Of a stretch of DNA of 64,000 nt, positions 13,001 through 32,506 are shown piece after piece. The position numbers and the translations under genes were made by a program. The notes beneath the pieces were generated by a model. The model had not been told where the DNA came from. It saw nothing but the letters and a program-made list of their open reading frames with translations, and did no database searches. Every line of letters begins with the position of its first letter. Position 1 is the stretch's first letter. The DNA is from Rotaria macrura (lineage: Eukaryota; Rotifera; Eurotatoria; Philodinida; Philodinidae), in contig OENT01000702.1 in the NCBI GenBank assembly GCA_900239685.1, positions 19,800 through 83,799 of the forward strand, in the 5' to 3' direction.

Positions 13001-15812
13001 TCTTGTACAACAAAATCAAAATGTTCTTGCACAGGCATTAAGTAACAAGGATTTATTTCATGAAGAAGCTCGAGGTTACCTGTATGTATTCATTTGCAGA
13101 ATATGATCAATAATATTCGTATGTCTTTGTGTTTCTTTTTGTTCTTAGAGAACAACTTCATTCATTAATGAGACAGAAAGAATTACTCGAAATGAAAATT
13201 ATGGAACAATACAAAAATATGCCCATTCATAAACCAAGACGGTAATGAATCGATGAGAGTAGAAGTCAAAAATTCACGTGCTTCTCGTCTGAACTAATGC
13301 TTATAGATTAGTCTATTGGAGAAACTTTCTATGAAATAAAAAGTCTACTAGAGTTCAACTATCGGATTCAAACCTATTGATACTATGACATGAGTTGACC
13401 TATTCTCAGAGAAGCTAATGAATTTGTTTTCATTCATCATAGCATATCTTGAGATATGGTCGTTGTTTAATTTGACGAGACAACTATCTTCTTCCATAAA
13501 TATTATCAAACTCTAAAAGTTTCTTAACGCTTTTTGTAATCCTATTGAAAGTATTCGCTAAAATTCATAGATTTGAAATGTACTATCAATTCAGACTTTC
13601 CGAAAAATAGGCTTGTAATTTTACGAATAAAATCATGTTCTATATAGTATTCGATGGTTACAATTATTCTCTGACTAGAATAGACACTAGATATTTTTCG
13701 ATCGACAAATTGAAATGTTCTTGTATGTATTGAAAACTATTAGATCTCGTGGTCTTATTCAATCTGTTTCACGGAAAACTCGTAATATTCTCGATCGTTT
13801 GGCTAATCGTCGAACACGAACATCATCTGCCGATGGACAACTCTATCATGGTGACTCAATGGAACGTGCAATAAGTCCATCGGTATCTTCAATTGATCAT
13901 GCAGTTACACCAATAGTTCATGCACGATCAACAAGTAAAAGATTGATCTAATAAATCAGATATTTATTTCTTATTTTGACATATTGCCTAGCACCAGATG
14001 TCGTATCATCAAGTTTAACATCTGCACGTCAGTATCAACCAACAAATTCTGAAATGTTAAACACTCAACAAGGTACATAGAGAAGAATTAAAGATGAGAT
14101 ATTTTTCATATGATTGTGTTTTGTATTATAGAAACAAATCATCTTCATCAATCGACCGATAGTTTAGCTGATTCATCATCAAAAGGTATTGAATTCATAT
14201 CTAGACTAGAACTATCTCAACTAAATCTCTTTGTTTCTAGAAGAAGAAGAAGAAGAAGAAGAAGAAACTCGACAAATTGATGACATAGCAGCTATGACTA
14301 AATCTTCAACGTAAGCAAATGCATAACAAACTATGAGATAAACCATATATTGATTTTCATTTAGTCCAATTCGTATTACGCTACAACCCAAAGTACCAGA
14401 CTTTGTACGTTTAACTTATCTGTGTTTTATTAAATGAAATCGTTTCAAAAATAAAATATAACAATTGATGTTTCTTTTAGATTTTAAACAATGCTCGTCA
14501 ATCGCCATTTCGTCCGATTCGAGATTCACCGGGTAAGTTCATTCTTTGGTAATTTTCATCATTTTTATTTCATCTTGAAATACATCATATAGAATATTAA
14601 TTATATCCAAGTAAGGTAACAATAGACAAATGCATGTTAATAAAGTTTTGCACATTGATTTCGTAACAAATGAAAAATTTCAAATGAGAATTTTGTAAAT
14701 TACGTTCATGTAATACTATGAATGAAGGGAAAATCGAATATTCATTAATGCAAGATTGAACTACTTTCACTCATCCATGATTTAACATAATAAGATCTAA
14801 TAAACGAGTCAGAGTTTATTCAAGATATAAAATCGTTTTTCTCTTCGGCAGAGACTATATTCATTCGAAAGATTCGACTGAATAAGGAAAAGAAATATAA
14901 AATAATCTGATAGCGTTGTCTATGTCTGTTTGAGTTTTGAAGAAATCGAAACAGTATGAAAATTATCACGATAAATTAATATCTTGGCGATTTTTATCTT
15001 TGTAAGAGTTTGATTTAGAAATACAAGAATTAGTTTAGATAGGTGAGCATTTCAGAGAAACTATCTAGTGTTGATTTTTCGATAAAACTTAGTAAAAATC
15101 ACAATACGGTAGTATCAAGTGATGCTAGATTTTTTCTTTATTCAGTGGTATACATCGAATGAATATAATGTTTGTCTGGAAGTGATTTTACACTTGGAAT
15201 GATTTATTTATAACATTTCCTTTCTATCACCAACTTATATCAGTCATTCATAAGGTGATGACAACTCGAAAATTGAACAAAATTTTTATTTGCTGTCATG
15301 TTGCATCCCATCAACCGAATTTCTACTAAAAGAAAAAAATTAACGATCAGTGAAAACAAGCATTCATTTAAATAAATATTGAACGAAGTTTCGAATAGAC
15401 TTTTTGTAGTTTGTTTTGTAAATCGAAATCTGAATACTGATAACAATCTAATTATGATGAGAAAAACTTTGTTCAAATTTCGCATTGTCAACGGATTCTA
15501 AACTGAATGCCGAGAAAACAAAACACGAGACATTGTACTTGATCATATATTGAAGGTTTTCAACATTCTCTTCATGATATTACATCTCCAACAGTCAATC
15601 AACGTCGATGTTCATCAACTCAATCATTTCTAATACATCCAAATCAGAATAATACGAATAATATTCATAGCTCAATACGTCGACATCGTTTACGTTCGTC
15701 TATTATTTCTTCGCCTTTGTTATTAAAACAACAACAATTATCAGAAGAACAACAAAAACAAACAACTGCATTTAATGATCATGTTCTTATTACTGAATTT
15801 GGTGCCATTTAG
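4014..15812 (+). CDS. CCDC88: Girdin/Daple (CCDC88) homologue: Hook domain plus long coiled coil
   Basis: Cytoskeletal scaffold of the Hook-related CCDC88 family; in vertebrates these link G-protein and Wnt/Dishevelled signalling to actin, microtubules and membranes. Exons: 4014-4165, 4238-4343, 4397-4466, 6066-6594, 6676-6932, 6992-7039, 8351-9048, 10342-10982, 11049-11085, 12157-12861, 12936-13081, 13149-13241, 13744-13934, 13992-14072, 14132-14185, 14241-14310, 14365-14404, 14481-14532, 15556-15812. They sum to 4227 bases, 1408 residues, all in phase. The N-terminal Hook domain (about residues 1-190) shows HPLILWAESF, INPKL-like IDPRL and a LLLLLACSV helix. Residues of about 200-1120 are heptad-rich coiled coil (MYRDELD-like LYRDEIDSLNDK). 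Its conserved end, SNKDLFHEE...MEQYK...PRR, runs into a basic segment. The tail is Ser/Thr-rich with an eight-Glu run and ends EFGAI. I see no GBA (G-alpha-binding) motif. Very sure of family; Girdin versus Daple is open. Confidence 0.9.
4467..6065 (+). other. 1.6-kb CCDC88 intron 3
   Basis: The intron splits the Hook domain between ...HEPYAG and EYSFDEIE. It is AT-rich. An open stretch at 4906-5106 has no family resemblance, and I treat it as chance. No transposon ends seen. Confidence 0.55.
7040..8350 (+). other. 1.3-kb CCDC88 intron 6
   Basis: The intron interrupts the coiled coil after LEQQIE. It is AT-rich with no recognisable element. The minus-strand open frame at 7960-8163 lacks any supporting motif. 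Confidence 0.55.
9049..10341 (+). other. 1.3-kb CCDC88 intron 7
   Basis: This phase-0 intron lies in the coiled coil. Two short open frames at 9586-9965 are hydrophobic and AT-driven, without family resemblance. Nothing else seen. Confidence 0.55.
11086..12156 (+). other. 1.1-kb CCDC88 intron 9
   Basis: Phase-0 intron, AT-rich, with no recognisable element. The acceptor is the pyrimidine-rich stretch ending GAAAAG at 12156; it places the next codon in frame with DLAVKSD. Confidence 0.55.
14533..15555 (+). other. 1.0-kb CCDC88 intron 18
   Basis: Final intron, between ...RDSP and the last coding exon. It is AT-rich. A minus-strand open frame at 15240-15491 has no supporting features. The long introns of this gene share no obvious common sequence by eye. 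Confidence 0.5.
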
Positions 15813-17066
15813 AAACGTAGAGAAAAGAAAATTAAAATTCTTATTTTTATGTATATACATGTTTATTTAAATTTTTTTTTCTGGTTATTACATTTGTTTT
15901 TTTTTTTCAAATTGATAATATTGTCAGATGTAATTAGAATTAAACCACTCGGGTTTGTTTTGTATTATATACTTTATTATCACTTTGCTACGTTTTTTTT
16001 TATAGTCTCGTAGTATTTGCTCAATAAAACTGCATGATTTTGTTTTCCAGTATAATATAAAAATAAAAATGCATAAAACTGCACTATTTTATATGCTCAT
16101 AGAAGATACTACTTTTTTAAAAAAGTTTCATCTAGAAACACATTGTATTCAATTTTATTCATATGTGGCATAAATAAAAGAGTATTAGCATGTCATGATA
16201 GAATATTTGACACACTCCTACTCTTTGAAACTCATCTTGCGTTAGTTAGTATGTGTTACAAAAATACATAATGCATGCTTGTAATAATAAATATTATAAT
16301 TATTCGATGTCATTCATTTTTATGGTTTTCAAAAATACTATACAGAATTGAAGTTTGTCAAACGTTAAAGTCAACATTAGCCTATTTTACCATAAGATGT
16401 GTCTAACGTCTATCTAAAACAGAATTGAACTAATTATTCTTCATTCAGCTCAATTGGTTGCTATGATTCGTGAAAAGTATGAAACAATTGACTATTCAAT
16501 TTAGAAGAATATAAATCCTTGTTTCGAAACCTTTACCTCTAATACAAATTTAAATAGTATTACGATAGAAACAAATATTTTTACCAAAGAATTTCTAGTC
16601 CGTCCACATAGAATAATTTAATTTGAGAATCAATCTAGACAAACATTGTTCTATGTAAAACTTTCAAAAAAGTAAAATTTAATATTAAACATCGCGACAA
16701 GAATCAATTAATTTCAAGCTAAATAAGTTGTAGTCTAATATCAATTTTGCTAGTTCTAAAGGCAGTTTTTTTTATTTAAAACAAAACCATATGAATCGTT
16801 GAATAAAAGTGATATTTCAAGACTTTACACATTAATTTTGTTTGGTTTTCACAAAAGAAAGGAACTTCCGATGAGAAAGTTAGCTATGTTCAGCGCTTTA
16901 TTTTATCACTAAGCCTATTCTTTTAGCAATAATACCTTTATTTTGAATTCATTTATATAAATGAATCCTTAGTTTAACAATCAACTTTCTATAAGTTCGA
17001 TTGTCAGTCTTAGCAAAATTTCTATTCTACTTTGACATCATTATTTCTATCATACTATCTGTCGAA
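15813..17066. other. CCDC88 3' region and intergenic spacer
   Basis: AT-rich, gene-free. The AATAAA-type hexamer at about 16021 (CAATAAAACTG) is a candidate polyadenylation signal for CCDC88, about 210 bases after its stop. No other feature seen. Confidence 0.4.
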
Positions 17067-20000
17067 ATGTCATGGTGGACATGTTCTCTTATATTTCTTC
17101 TTATGTTAGAATACTGCTTAGCAACAACCACTTTAGACAATTACTTACTTTCGACAATCACCGCCATTACCGACGACGATACCAAACACGAAGGTGACAC
17201 GAATAGAGAAATATTCACAAACGAAAATAAACTAAAATTTATTACTCTATTTTAAGACACATCTATTGGATATATGACAACGCTTGGAATTTACGATATT
17301 GCTACTCAAACTGTTTCAATACATACGAACATTACAGAAGATGATTCAGACAATGGTAATTAGAAATATCGAAGATCATCATTGTAGACTAGTAGTATAT
17401 TCTGAAATTCTGTACTGAACATGACAAATATTGAAATATGATGCATTTATTGTTATTTTCTCATCAGACTCATCATCAGTGAAACTTAGGTTTTGTCTTT
17501 ATCAGATAGCCGAGTTTAGAGATTAAAATTATACGTATAAAAAAGAATTATGTAATGATCATTGTTAGGGATGCACCGGTGACGGTAACCGTTACAATCG
17601 GTAACCGTTCCAACGGTAACCGTCACGACCGGTAACCGGTCCAACCGGTAACCGTTCCTACCGGGACCCGTTCCAGCGGGACCCGTTCCTACCGGGACCC
17701 GTTCCAGCGGGACCCGTTCCTACCGGGACCCGCTCCACCGGGACCCGTTCCGGCCGGGACCCGCTCCACCGGGACCCGTTCCACCGGGACCTGTTACGAC
17801 CGGGACCCGTCCAGCCGGTAACCGGTCAAACCGATAAGCATTCTGCCGGTAGTCGATAAGAGTCTCCAACATCCGGTATAAGCCAGTATAAGCCGGTATT
17901 AGCCGGTATAAGCCGGTATAAGCCGGTATAAGCCGGTATAAACCGGTATAAACCGGTATAAGCCGGTATAAGCCGGTATAAACCGGTATAAACCGGTATA
18001 AGCCGGTATAAACCGGTGTAATCCAGTATAAGCCGGTATAAACCGGTGTAATCCAGTATAAGCCGGTATAAACCGGTATAAGCCGGTATAAGCCGGTATA
18101 AGCCGGTATAAGCCGGTATGAACCTGTTTATACCGTTTATATCGGCTAATACCGTCTTTTACCGGATGTTGGAGGTGCTTCTCGGCTATCGGCAGAATAC
18201 TTATCAGTTTTACCGATTACCGGTTGGACGGGTCCCGGTGGAACGGGTCCCGGCTCGACTGGGTCCCGCTGGAACGGGTCCCGGTCCGAACGGGTGCCGC
18301 TGGAACGGGTCCCGGTAGGAACGGTTACCGGTTGGACCGGTTACCGGTCGTAACGGTTATCGGTGGGACGGTTACCGGTAATGGCGGTTACCGTTAGATC
18401 GGTGAACCGGTGATTCACCGTCACCGGTGCATCCCTAATCATTGTAGTGCTCAATCATTTTCATATGATACAAGTTGACTAGATTGAACGATTTCTAGGG
18501 ATAAGTGTACTGATCATTTATCAAACACATGTGTAGAGTGTCAGTTAGAAACTTTGATCAAAGTAATATTCCGCTAATTTATCGAAAGAAGGCAATAGTT
18601 ACAAACAATCAAAATCAATTTCCTGCTACAGATTCTGTTTCTTTTAATAAAATCTATAGTACAAATATAACTATGAAGTGTAGAATGTGAATACTTATCA
18701 AGGATCGTTGTTGACTACTGATACATTCATCAGAAACCTATTTAGTGTTCACTACAAGTGAATCTTCATTCCCGGTGGACAATAGTATCATGGAAAATCT
18801 GAAAACAACTCAATATGAGAAAGAGATCTATTCATACACAAGTAAGCATCAATATCCTTAAAGTTTATGTATTATCTAAAGACGATTGATCAATTTTTTC
18901 AATAGCCGATGAGATGATCGAAGAGAAGCAAACAACATTAATAACCGACCACGTACATCATACAGTAAAAGGTATATAATAGCATCAAGTAAGGAGGTGT
19001 CGCTTATATTGGTAATCTAATCGAATGTACAAACTTGAATACCGCATATTTTTTTAATTGTCTATTCGATAAATATCTATCGTATTTCGCTTAAGTATAT
19101 TTTTCGATTCATTATGATTCATGTACAAGTGTCGAATTTCGATACATAAGTGCAAACAAAATGTGATGGGTTATCAAGGAAAAAAGAAATACTCATTCAG
19201 ATTACATACAACATTTTTTTCTGAATCATCAGTGTCCTTTACATGCATTGCACTTATGTCAACATGCTCAAGTATTATGAAGATCAACTTTAACAATGAA
19301 AAGAAAAATTTGTTGGTTAATAGCCGTATATCTTCGCAAGATTAGTGTAGTCATGAAAAATTCTAAAGAGTTTACTCAAAGTTGTGAAGCAAAGCTTAGG
19401 ATATTGTTGTAAAATATTAGCTTTTGCAACAGTTTTTACTTTCATAGGTCATTTAGTAAAAGTATTCATGTCAAAATGGATTATTTGCGAATCAGTACTA
19501 CTATCATAGTGATCAGAAAAATGCATCATAGATAAATGTCAACGTCGAGTACTGACATAATTTGCAAAAGTGAAGCCTACTGTCAAAAAAGGCAAATTTG
19601 ATACCCTATTGTTAGCCAAATGTTTATAGTGAGAAATTCAAGTATTATCTGAAGTGAAAAATTATTGTATAGTTAAACGCTTCCGAGATGATTTATCGTC
19701 CTTATTATATATCTTAATAAAGATAGAAACTAAAAAATTGCTTCATGTATTACAAACCAAAATTTCATTCGTTTTCAGATCAATTACAAGAGTTAAAAAA
19801 AATAATCAAGACTCATATCGAAGCTACTAAGCAAAAATTTAATCCATTCGTTTCCATAAGTTTTCAATCTATTTTCATGGAACATCGGCAACGTGCTAAA
19901 ACATTTTTAAGTTGTTGTCAATGGCATATGAAATCTGATGGAACACTACTGAAAACATTCGTCGATGCGTACGGTTCAGTAGATGAACAGATGAAAATAA

Positions 20001-22035
20001 TACACGAATGTATTGCTACATTTATTAAAGCATACAAAAGTGATTGTAAATTAAAACTCGCAGATTTAGCTATCGAACGACAACGAACAAAAAAGTAAAT
20101 AAGTAATTTAATTTAAACTTGATAAGTTTCATTCAAACATGAAAATATCTAGCTCTTGTATTAATATTAGAATAATAAAACTTTGATTACTATTAGAGTT
20201 GCTGAGCTATATTCAGAAAATGACACAATCAATGAAAATGAAGGAATGCAACTATTGAATGATGCAATTCAACAAACAATCGATATTAATAATGTCGTTA
20301 GTAATTTCGATAGAGCAACAAATTATTCTTGTTCCTATGCTCTTGTCTTATTATGGGAACCCAATCAACTAATCCTTTGTGAAATATATTATAGTTCATT
20401 ATTGACTAATGAAATACTGTCTTATAAATATTATATTAATTATATAAAACATACAAGTCTTCCGTTTCAACAAAAAGCTTTGAACTTATTGGTTCCTGTT
20501 AAAGTATGAGAGTATATTCTATCTAGAATAATAATCAGTATTTCTCTAATTAGATTTCATACTAAGAAAAAAAAATGCACATAACTTGAATTAGATTTTA
20601 TCGCTTTTGAACCAAAGAGAAAGAAAGAATCTCAAGTATCTTCATATACACTATCGTGAAGATATATTTGAATGATTTCTATCAAGATAAATGATTGCAT
20701 AGTTTAGCTTTGTGAAGATTAAGTTTTAACTAATAGCAAAAACAAAAGTTCTTCTAGAATGCTTGGAATAAAGTAGCCGATCAAGTTATGAAGAATATCA
20801 AAAATAAACTGAGCATTAAGCCTGAGTCTGATAACAAAATTGAAAAAGATATACATGACATAAACGATTTACTATCCCATTTCATTACTAAACTCAAACA
20901 TCCAATGGTTTTATATCGTGAACGAAGTGCACAAACTTATAAAACTTGTTGTGCATCAATTAAAACCTATGATGTATTCAATGAGTATTTAGCCTATTTA
21001 GATCATGATCCAAATGAGGATTATTATATGGATAAATTTTTACAACTTTGGTTCGTTGAAATATGTTTTTATTTGTGATATATTCATTAACAGTCGAGTT
21101 TATTGTAGTGTTCAACATCATGTTTTTACGTTAATAAATCCTGTATCAGAAAACGATGAATGTAATACAACTTATGTTGCATATCTAGATGCTATAATGA
21201 AACGGAAAGTGTAAGTGATATTGAATATTCTTATGAATAAAATTACGGATGTAACAAAAAAGAAAAAATTCAACGTCAAGATGCATGAATTCATCATTAC
21301 AAAGATATGGATAGGAAAATCATAGATCTAGTTTATTGTCTATTCTCGAAAAAAAGAAATTAGCAAACAGTTATTCCATAAAGATGTAAAACTAAAAATA
21401 GACACTTACTTAAATACTAGTCACCATGATAAAAAAAAACAATAGATAATTGATTTTTCAAACTTTCTGATATTCGAAATTATTTTATAGAAATGTTCTC
21501 ATCCGGTCACTTTTCAACTCACTTTCTTAAATCAGTTGATTCACTTTTTTTTCTCCGAAATTTTCCGATAAGTTTCAACGATCATCATCTGTCCACTTCA
21601 ACGAATTACCATGAACAATTGATTAAAAAATACTCTTTACTTTCTAGTTTTATTAAGAAATATGAAAAAAATAATCCGTCTATGGTCGTCAAAATTAGAG
21701 CAACTATTCGATTAAAACCTGGTCAATCAGAGATCATACGAGCAATGGCAACATATGTCGATGAATATTGTCGAGATCAGCATGTTTTCGAACTTATATT
21801 TGATGCTCGTTGTGCAATCAATTGTGAAATAAAAATTCGTCATACTATTGGCAAAGAAAATTCTGAAAAATATTCGTACTATGATGTAGTTATTAGCAAA
21901 CCATTTCAACGGATGATACTTGAAGATTGGAACAAACTTGCACATGAAATAACTAGTATCGATACCATGTATGATAGAACGTCTGAAATTGATTTATCAG
22001 TAAGATTCGATAAAATGAATGTTGAAAATAATTAA
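17067..22035 (+). CDS. Secreted protein of unknown family, nine exons
   Basis: I do not recognise this family. Exons 17067-17193, 17257-17355, 18746-18841, 18906-18971, 19779-20094, 20197-20503, 20758-21050, 21094-21210 and 21573-22035 all join in phase; the first five junctions are mostly phase 1. They sum to 1884 bases, 627 residues with stop. The N terminus (MSWWTCSLIFLLMLEYCLA) is a good signal peptide. Residues of about 20-130 are Thr/Ser/Asp/Glu-rich and resemble an extracellular stalk (TTSESSFPVDNS, EEKQTTLITD). The rest is a soluble, probably alpha-helical body with scattered Cys: QLQELKKIIKTHIEATKQKF, FLSCCQWHMKSDGTLL, SYALVLLWEPNQLILCEIYY, VYCSVQHHVFTLINP. No transmembrane helix is seen after the signal, so export is inferred. 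The intron before 18746 carries a MITE. The acceptor at 21573 was chosen because it restores frame and follows a strong pyrimidine tract. A short exon at 17468-17489 was tested and breaks frame. Confidence 0.6.
17566..18437. mobile_element. Non-autonomous hAT-type foldback MITE, 872 bp
   Basis: The element begins TAGGGATGCACCGGTGACGG and ends with its inverted complement (CCGTCACCGGTGCATCCCTA). It is flanked by an exact 8-bp target duplication ATCATTGT at 17558-17565 and 18438-18445. An 8-bp duplication with TAGGG-starting termini is the hAT superfamily signature. The interior is GC-rich, unlike its surroundings. It consists of a left arm of CCGGGACCCGTTCC-like units, a central array of about 25 decamers of the CCGGTATAAG type (17870-18120), and a right arm of the inverted unit. 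It encodes no transposase; the open frame at 18118-18318 is only repeat. It would depend on a hAT transposase elsewhere. Confidence 0.92.
17870..18120. repeat. Decamer tandem array (CCGGTATAAG/CCGGTATAAA)
   Basis: About 25 head-to-tail 10-bp units with few substitutions (AAG/AAA and a GTGTAATCCA variant) form the core of the hAT MITE. One unit is about one helical turn, so every copy presents the same face of the DNA. Confidence 0.9.
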
Positions 22036-23702
22036 TGATAGTTTTCTCTTTTAATAGGCAATCCACGAAAAAAATCAGTTAGTATACTTTTTCTTGATTC
22101 ATCAGTCTTTTGAATAACAAGTTCTATCATGCACGATGAAAAAAAAATCTATATATTTAAATCAACCTTTTACGTTGAGAAAGACGATGTAAATGAAAGT
22201 TTGAATTTCAGGCTTAGAAAGTTGAATTTCCAACCCTCCCACTCGTTGAAATGTGACACCTTAGTTTCATCTCTCGATTACCATAGATATCAAGCACAGA
22301 GTCAAAATCAACTTCGAAATAAGAACCATGCTCATTGCTTTCTTTCAATGCTCTCTACATGATAGTATAGAAAGCACTATTTTTCACCATTGTTACGTTC
22401 TAATCGACGAAGTATATAGTTATTCATAGGTCAAAGAATATTTTGATTTATTTCTTCATTGATATTATCATCAGTTCTACCATGTTTCTAATCTACATTC
22501 AAATAAGAGTATATGGACTTCTATAACGTCCTTAAGATAACAATAGTGTATACCTTGTCTAGGTAGAATAGATCACATTTGATCATAGTTCAGTGTATGA
22601 CTTGTTGAACAAGAGGTAGCCATTTTTTATTATATTTTCATCTATTCTTTATCAATTGATGTCGTTTAGTTTAATAATTTTGAAAACGGATAAATAGTCA
22701 CTACTAGCCAAAATAAAGTACATTAGTGTGAACAAAAGTAATACAGAGTTCTACTATTTTTCATCATATTTCGAACAGAACTGAATATTTTGAAAATACA
22801 GAAATAACAATATGACTTTACTCGAGGTTTGAACTTCATCATGATATTATTTAGAATAGAATCCAACGAACGGAATGATATGTATGTAGTTAATTCTAGA
22901 TCATCGTAAGCTCGATTGTCTAAGGTATAAGCATACATAATAGCATTATTTGTATACAGAGAAAACTTTTGAAGAATTTATAGCCTATTTTGAATCGTAC
23001 CAGTATAATGGATCCTTGTTTAAATAACTGTGATCAAAAAATTTTTATTCTGTGAGATTCATTATAATATGAGTGTGAAATTATTGTCTACATCATCTTT
23101 AATTCTTTTTTTTTGCTGTTTCTGTGCTTTGATACATAATTATATTTAGTAATGAGAATTTCAAGGTGAAAATCGGGTAACTTTGCTGTTAAAAAGTCAA
23201 TTGCACATTCAATACCATGATGGCTTTGTAGTAAAGAGCATGTACTAATACCATTTTCTTCTATTTCTTTGTAGTATACTGAAGAACAAAAGTGTCTCAT
23301 TAACGAGACTGATTCTTGAACAATACTTTCATATTTTCTTGATATTATTTATTCGATTTCTTTACAAACAAACATGATTGCAACGGTTTTCTATGATTCT
23401 CTGATCACGACATATCGTTTTCGATTGTTACCCTCCTTTTTCTGTCTTTTCTAGTTCAAATAAATATTTCTATATTGCTGATTTTTGAAGAAAAACATTT
23501 TCTTCGTGTAAAAACTGCTCTATCGGTTTATTTAATATTATTTTACTAATGACAAAGAAAAACATGTGACGACAATGATGGGTAAAATGATATATATATA
23601 TATATAATTATATATACTGTTCTGAGCAAAAACAGAAAAGGAAAGGAAAAATGACAATAGACTATTTGCATACAGGGGACCTAATGTAAATTCATAACAC
23701 AC
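22036..23702. other. Gene-poor spacer between convergent genes
   Basis: This lies between the stop of the unknown secreted gene and the stop of the minus-strand EGF gene. Minus-strand open stretches at 22723-22938 and 23088-23300 have somewhat protein-like composition, but no splice chain or family could be made. An (AT)n run is at about 23591-23606. Confidence 0.4.
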
Positions 23703-32273
<8,571 letters not shown>

Positions 32274-32474
32274 CTTTGAAATATATATATATATATTTGC
32301 TTATATATTCTCGAAATATGAATATTTAAGAAATTTATGTTTATTTCTTTTTTTTATATGTGTACCTTGTAGCTCTATATCTTTGGTTTGGATTGATATT
32401 TACTTGTTAGTCTCTCACTTTTCTATTTGTTGCACATTTGAAAATACGCATCCCTTCCGTCTTCTTCATTTCTC

Positions 32475-32506
<32 letters not shown>

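Noticed and set aside
17468-17489. Possible extra exon of the unknown secreted gene
   Set aside because: Splice sites are acceptable, but it ends in phase 2 and forces a stop in the next exon; skipping it gives a perfect frame.
17870-18120. CRISPR-like regular repeat array
   Set aside because: The units are contiguous decamers without spacers, inside a transposon with hAT ends in a eukaryotic genome.
18118-18318. 66-codon open frame
   Set aside because: It is translation of the foldback arm of the MITE (Pro/Val/Gly repeats), with no coding evidence.
22723-23300. Minus-strand frames that look partly protein-like
   Set aside because: No splice chain, conserved motif or start context links them; they may be chance frames in AT-rich DNA.
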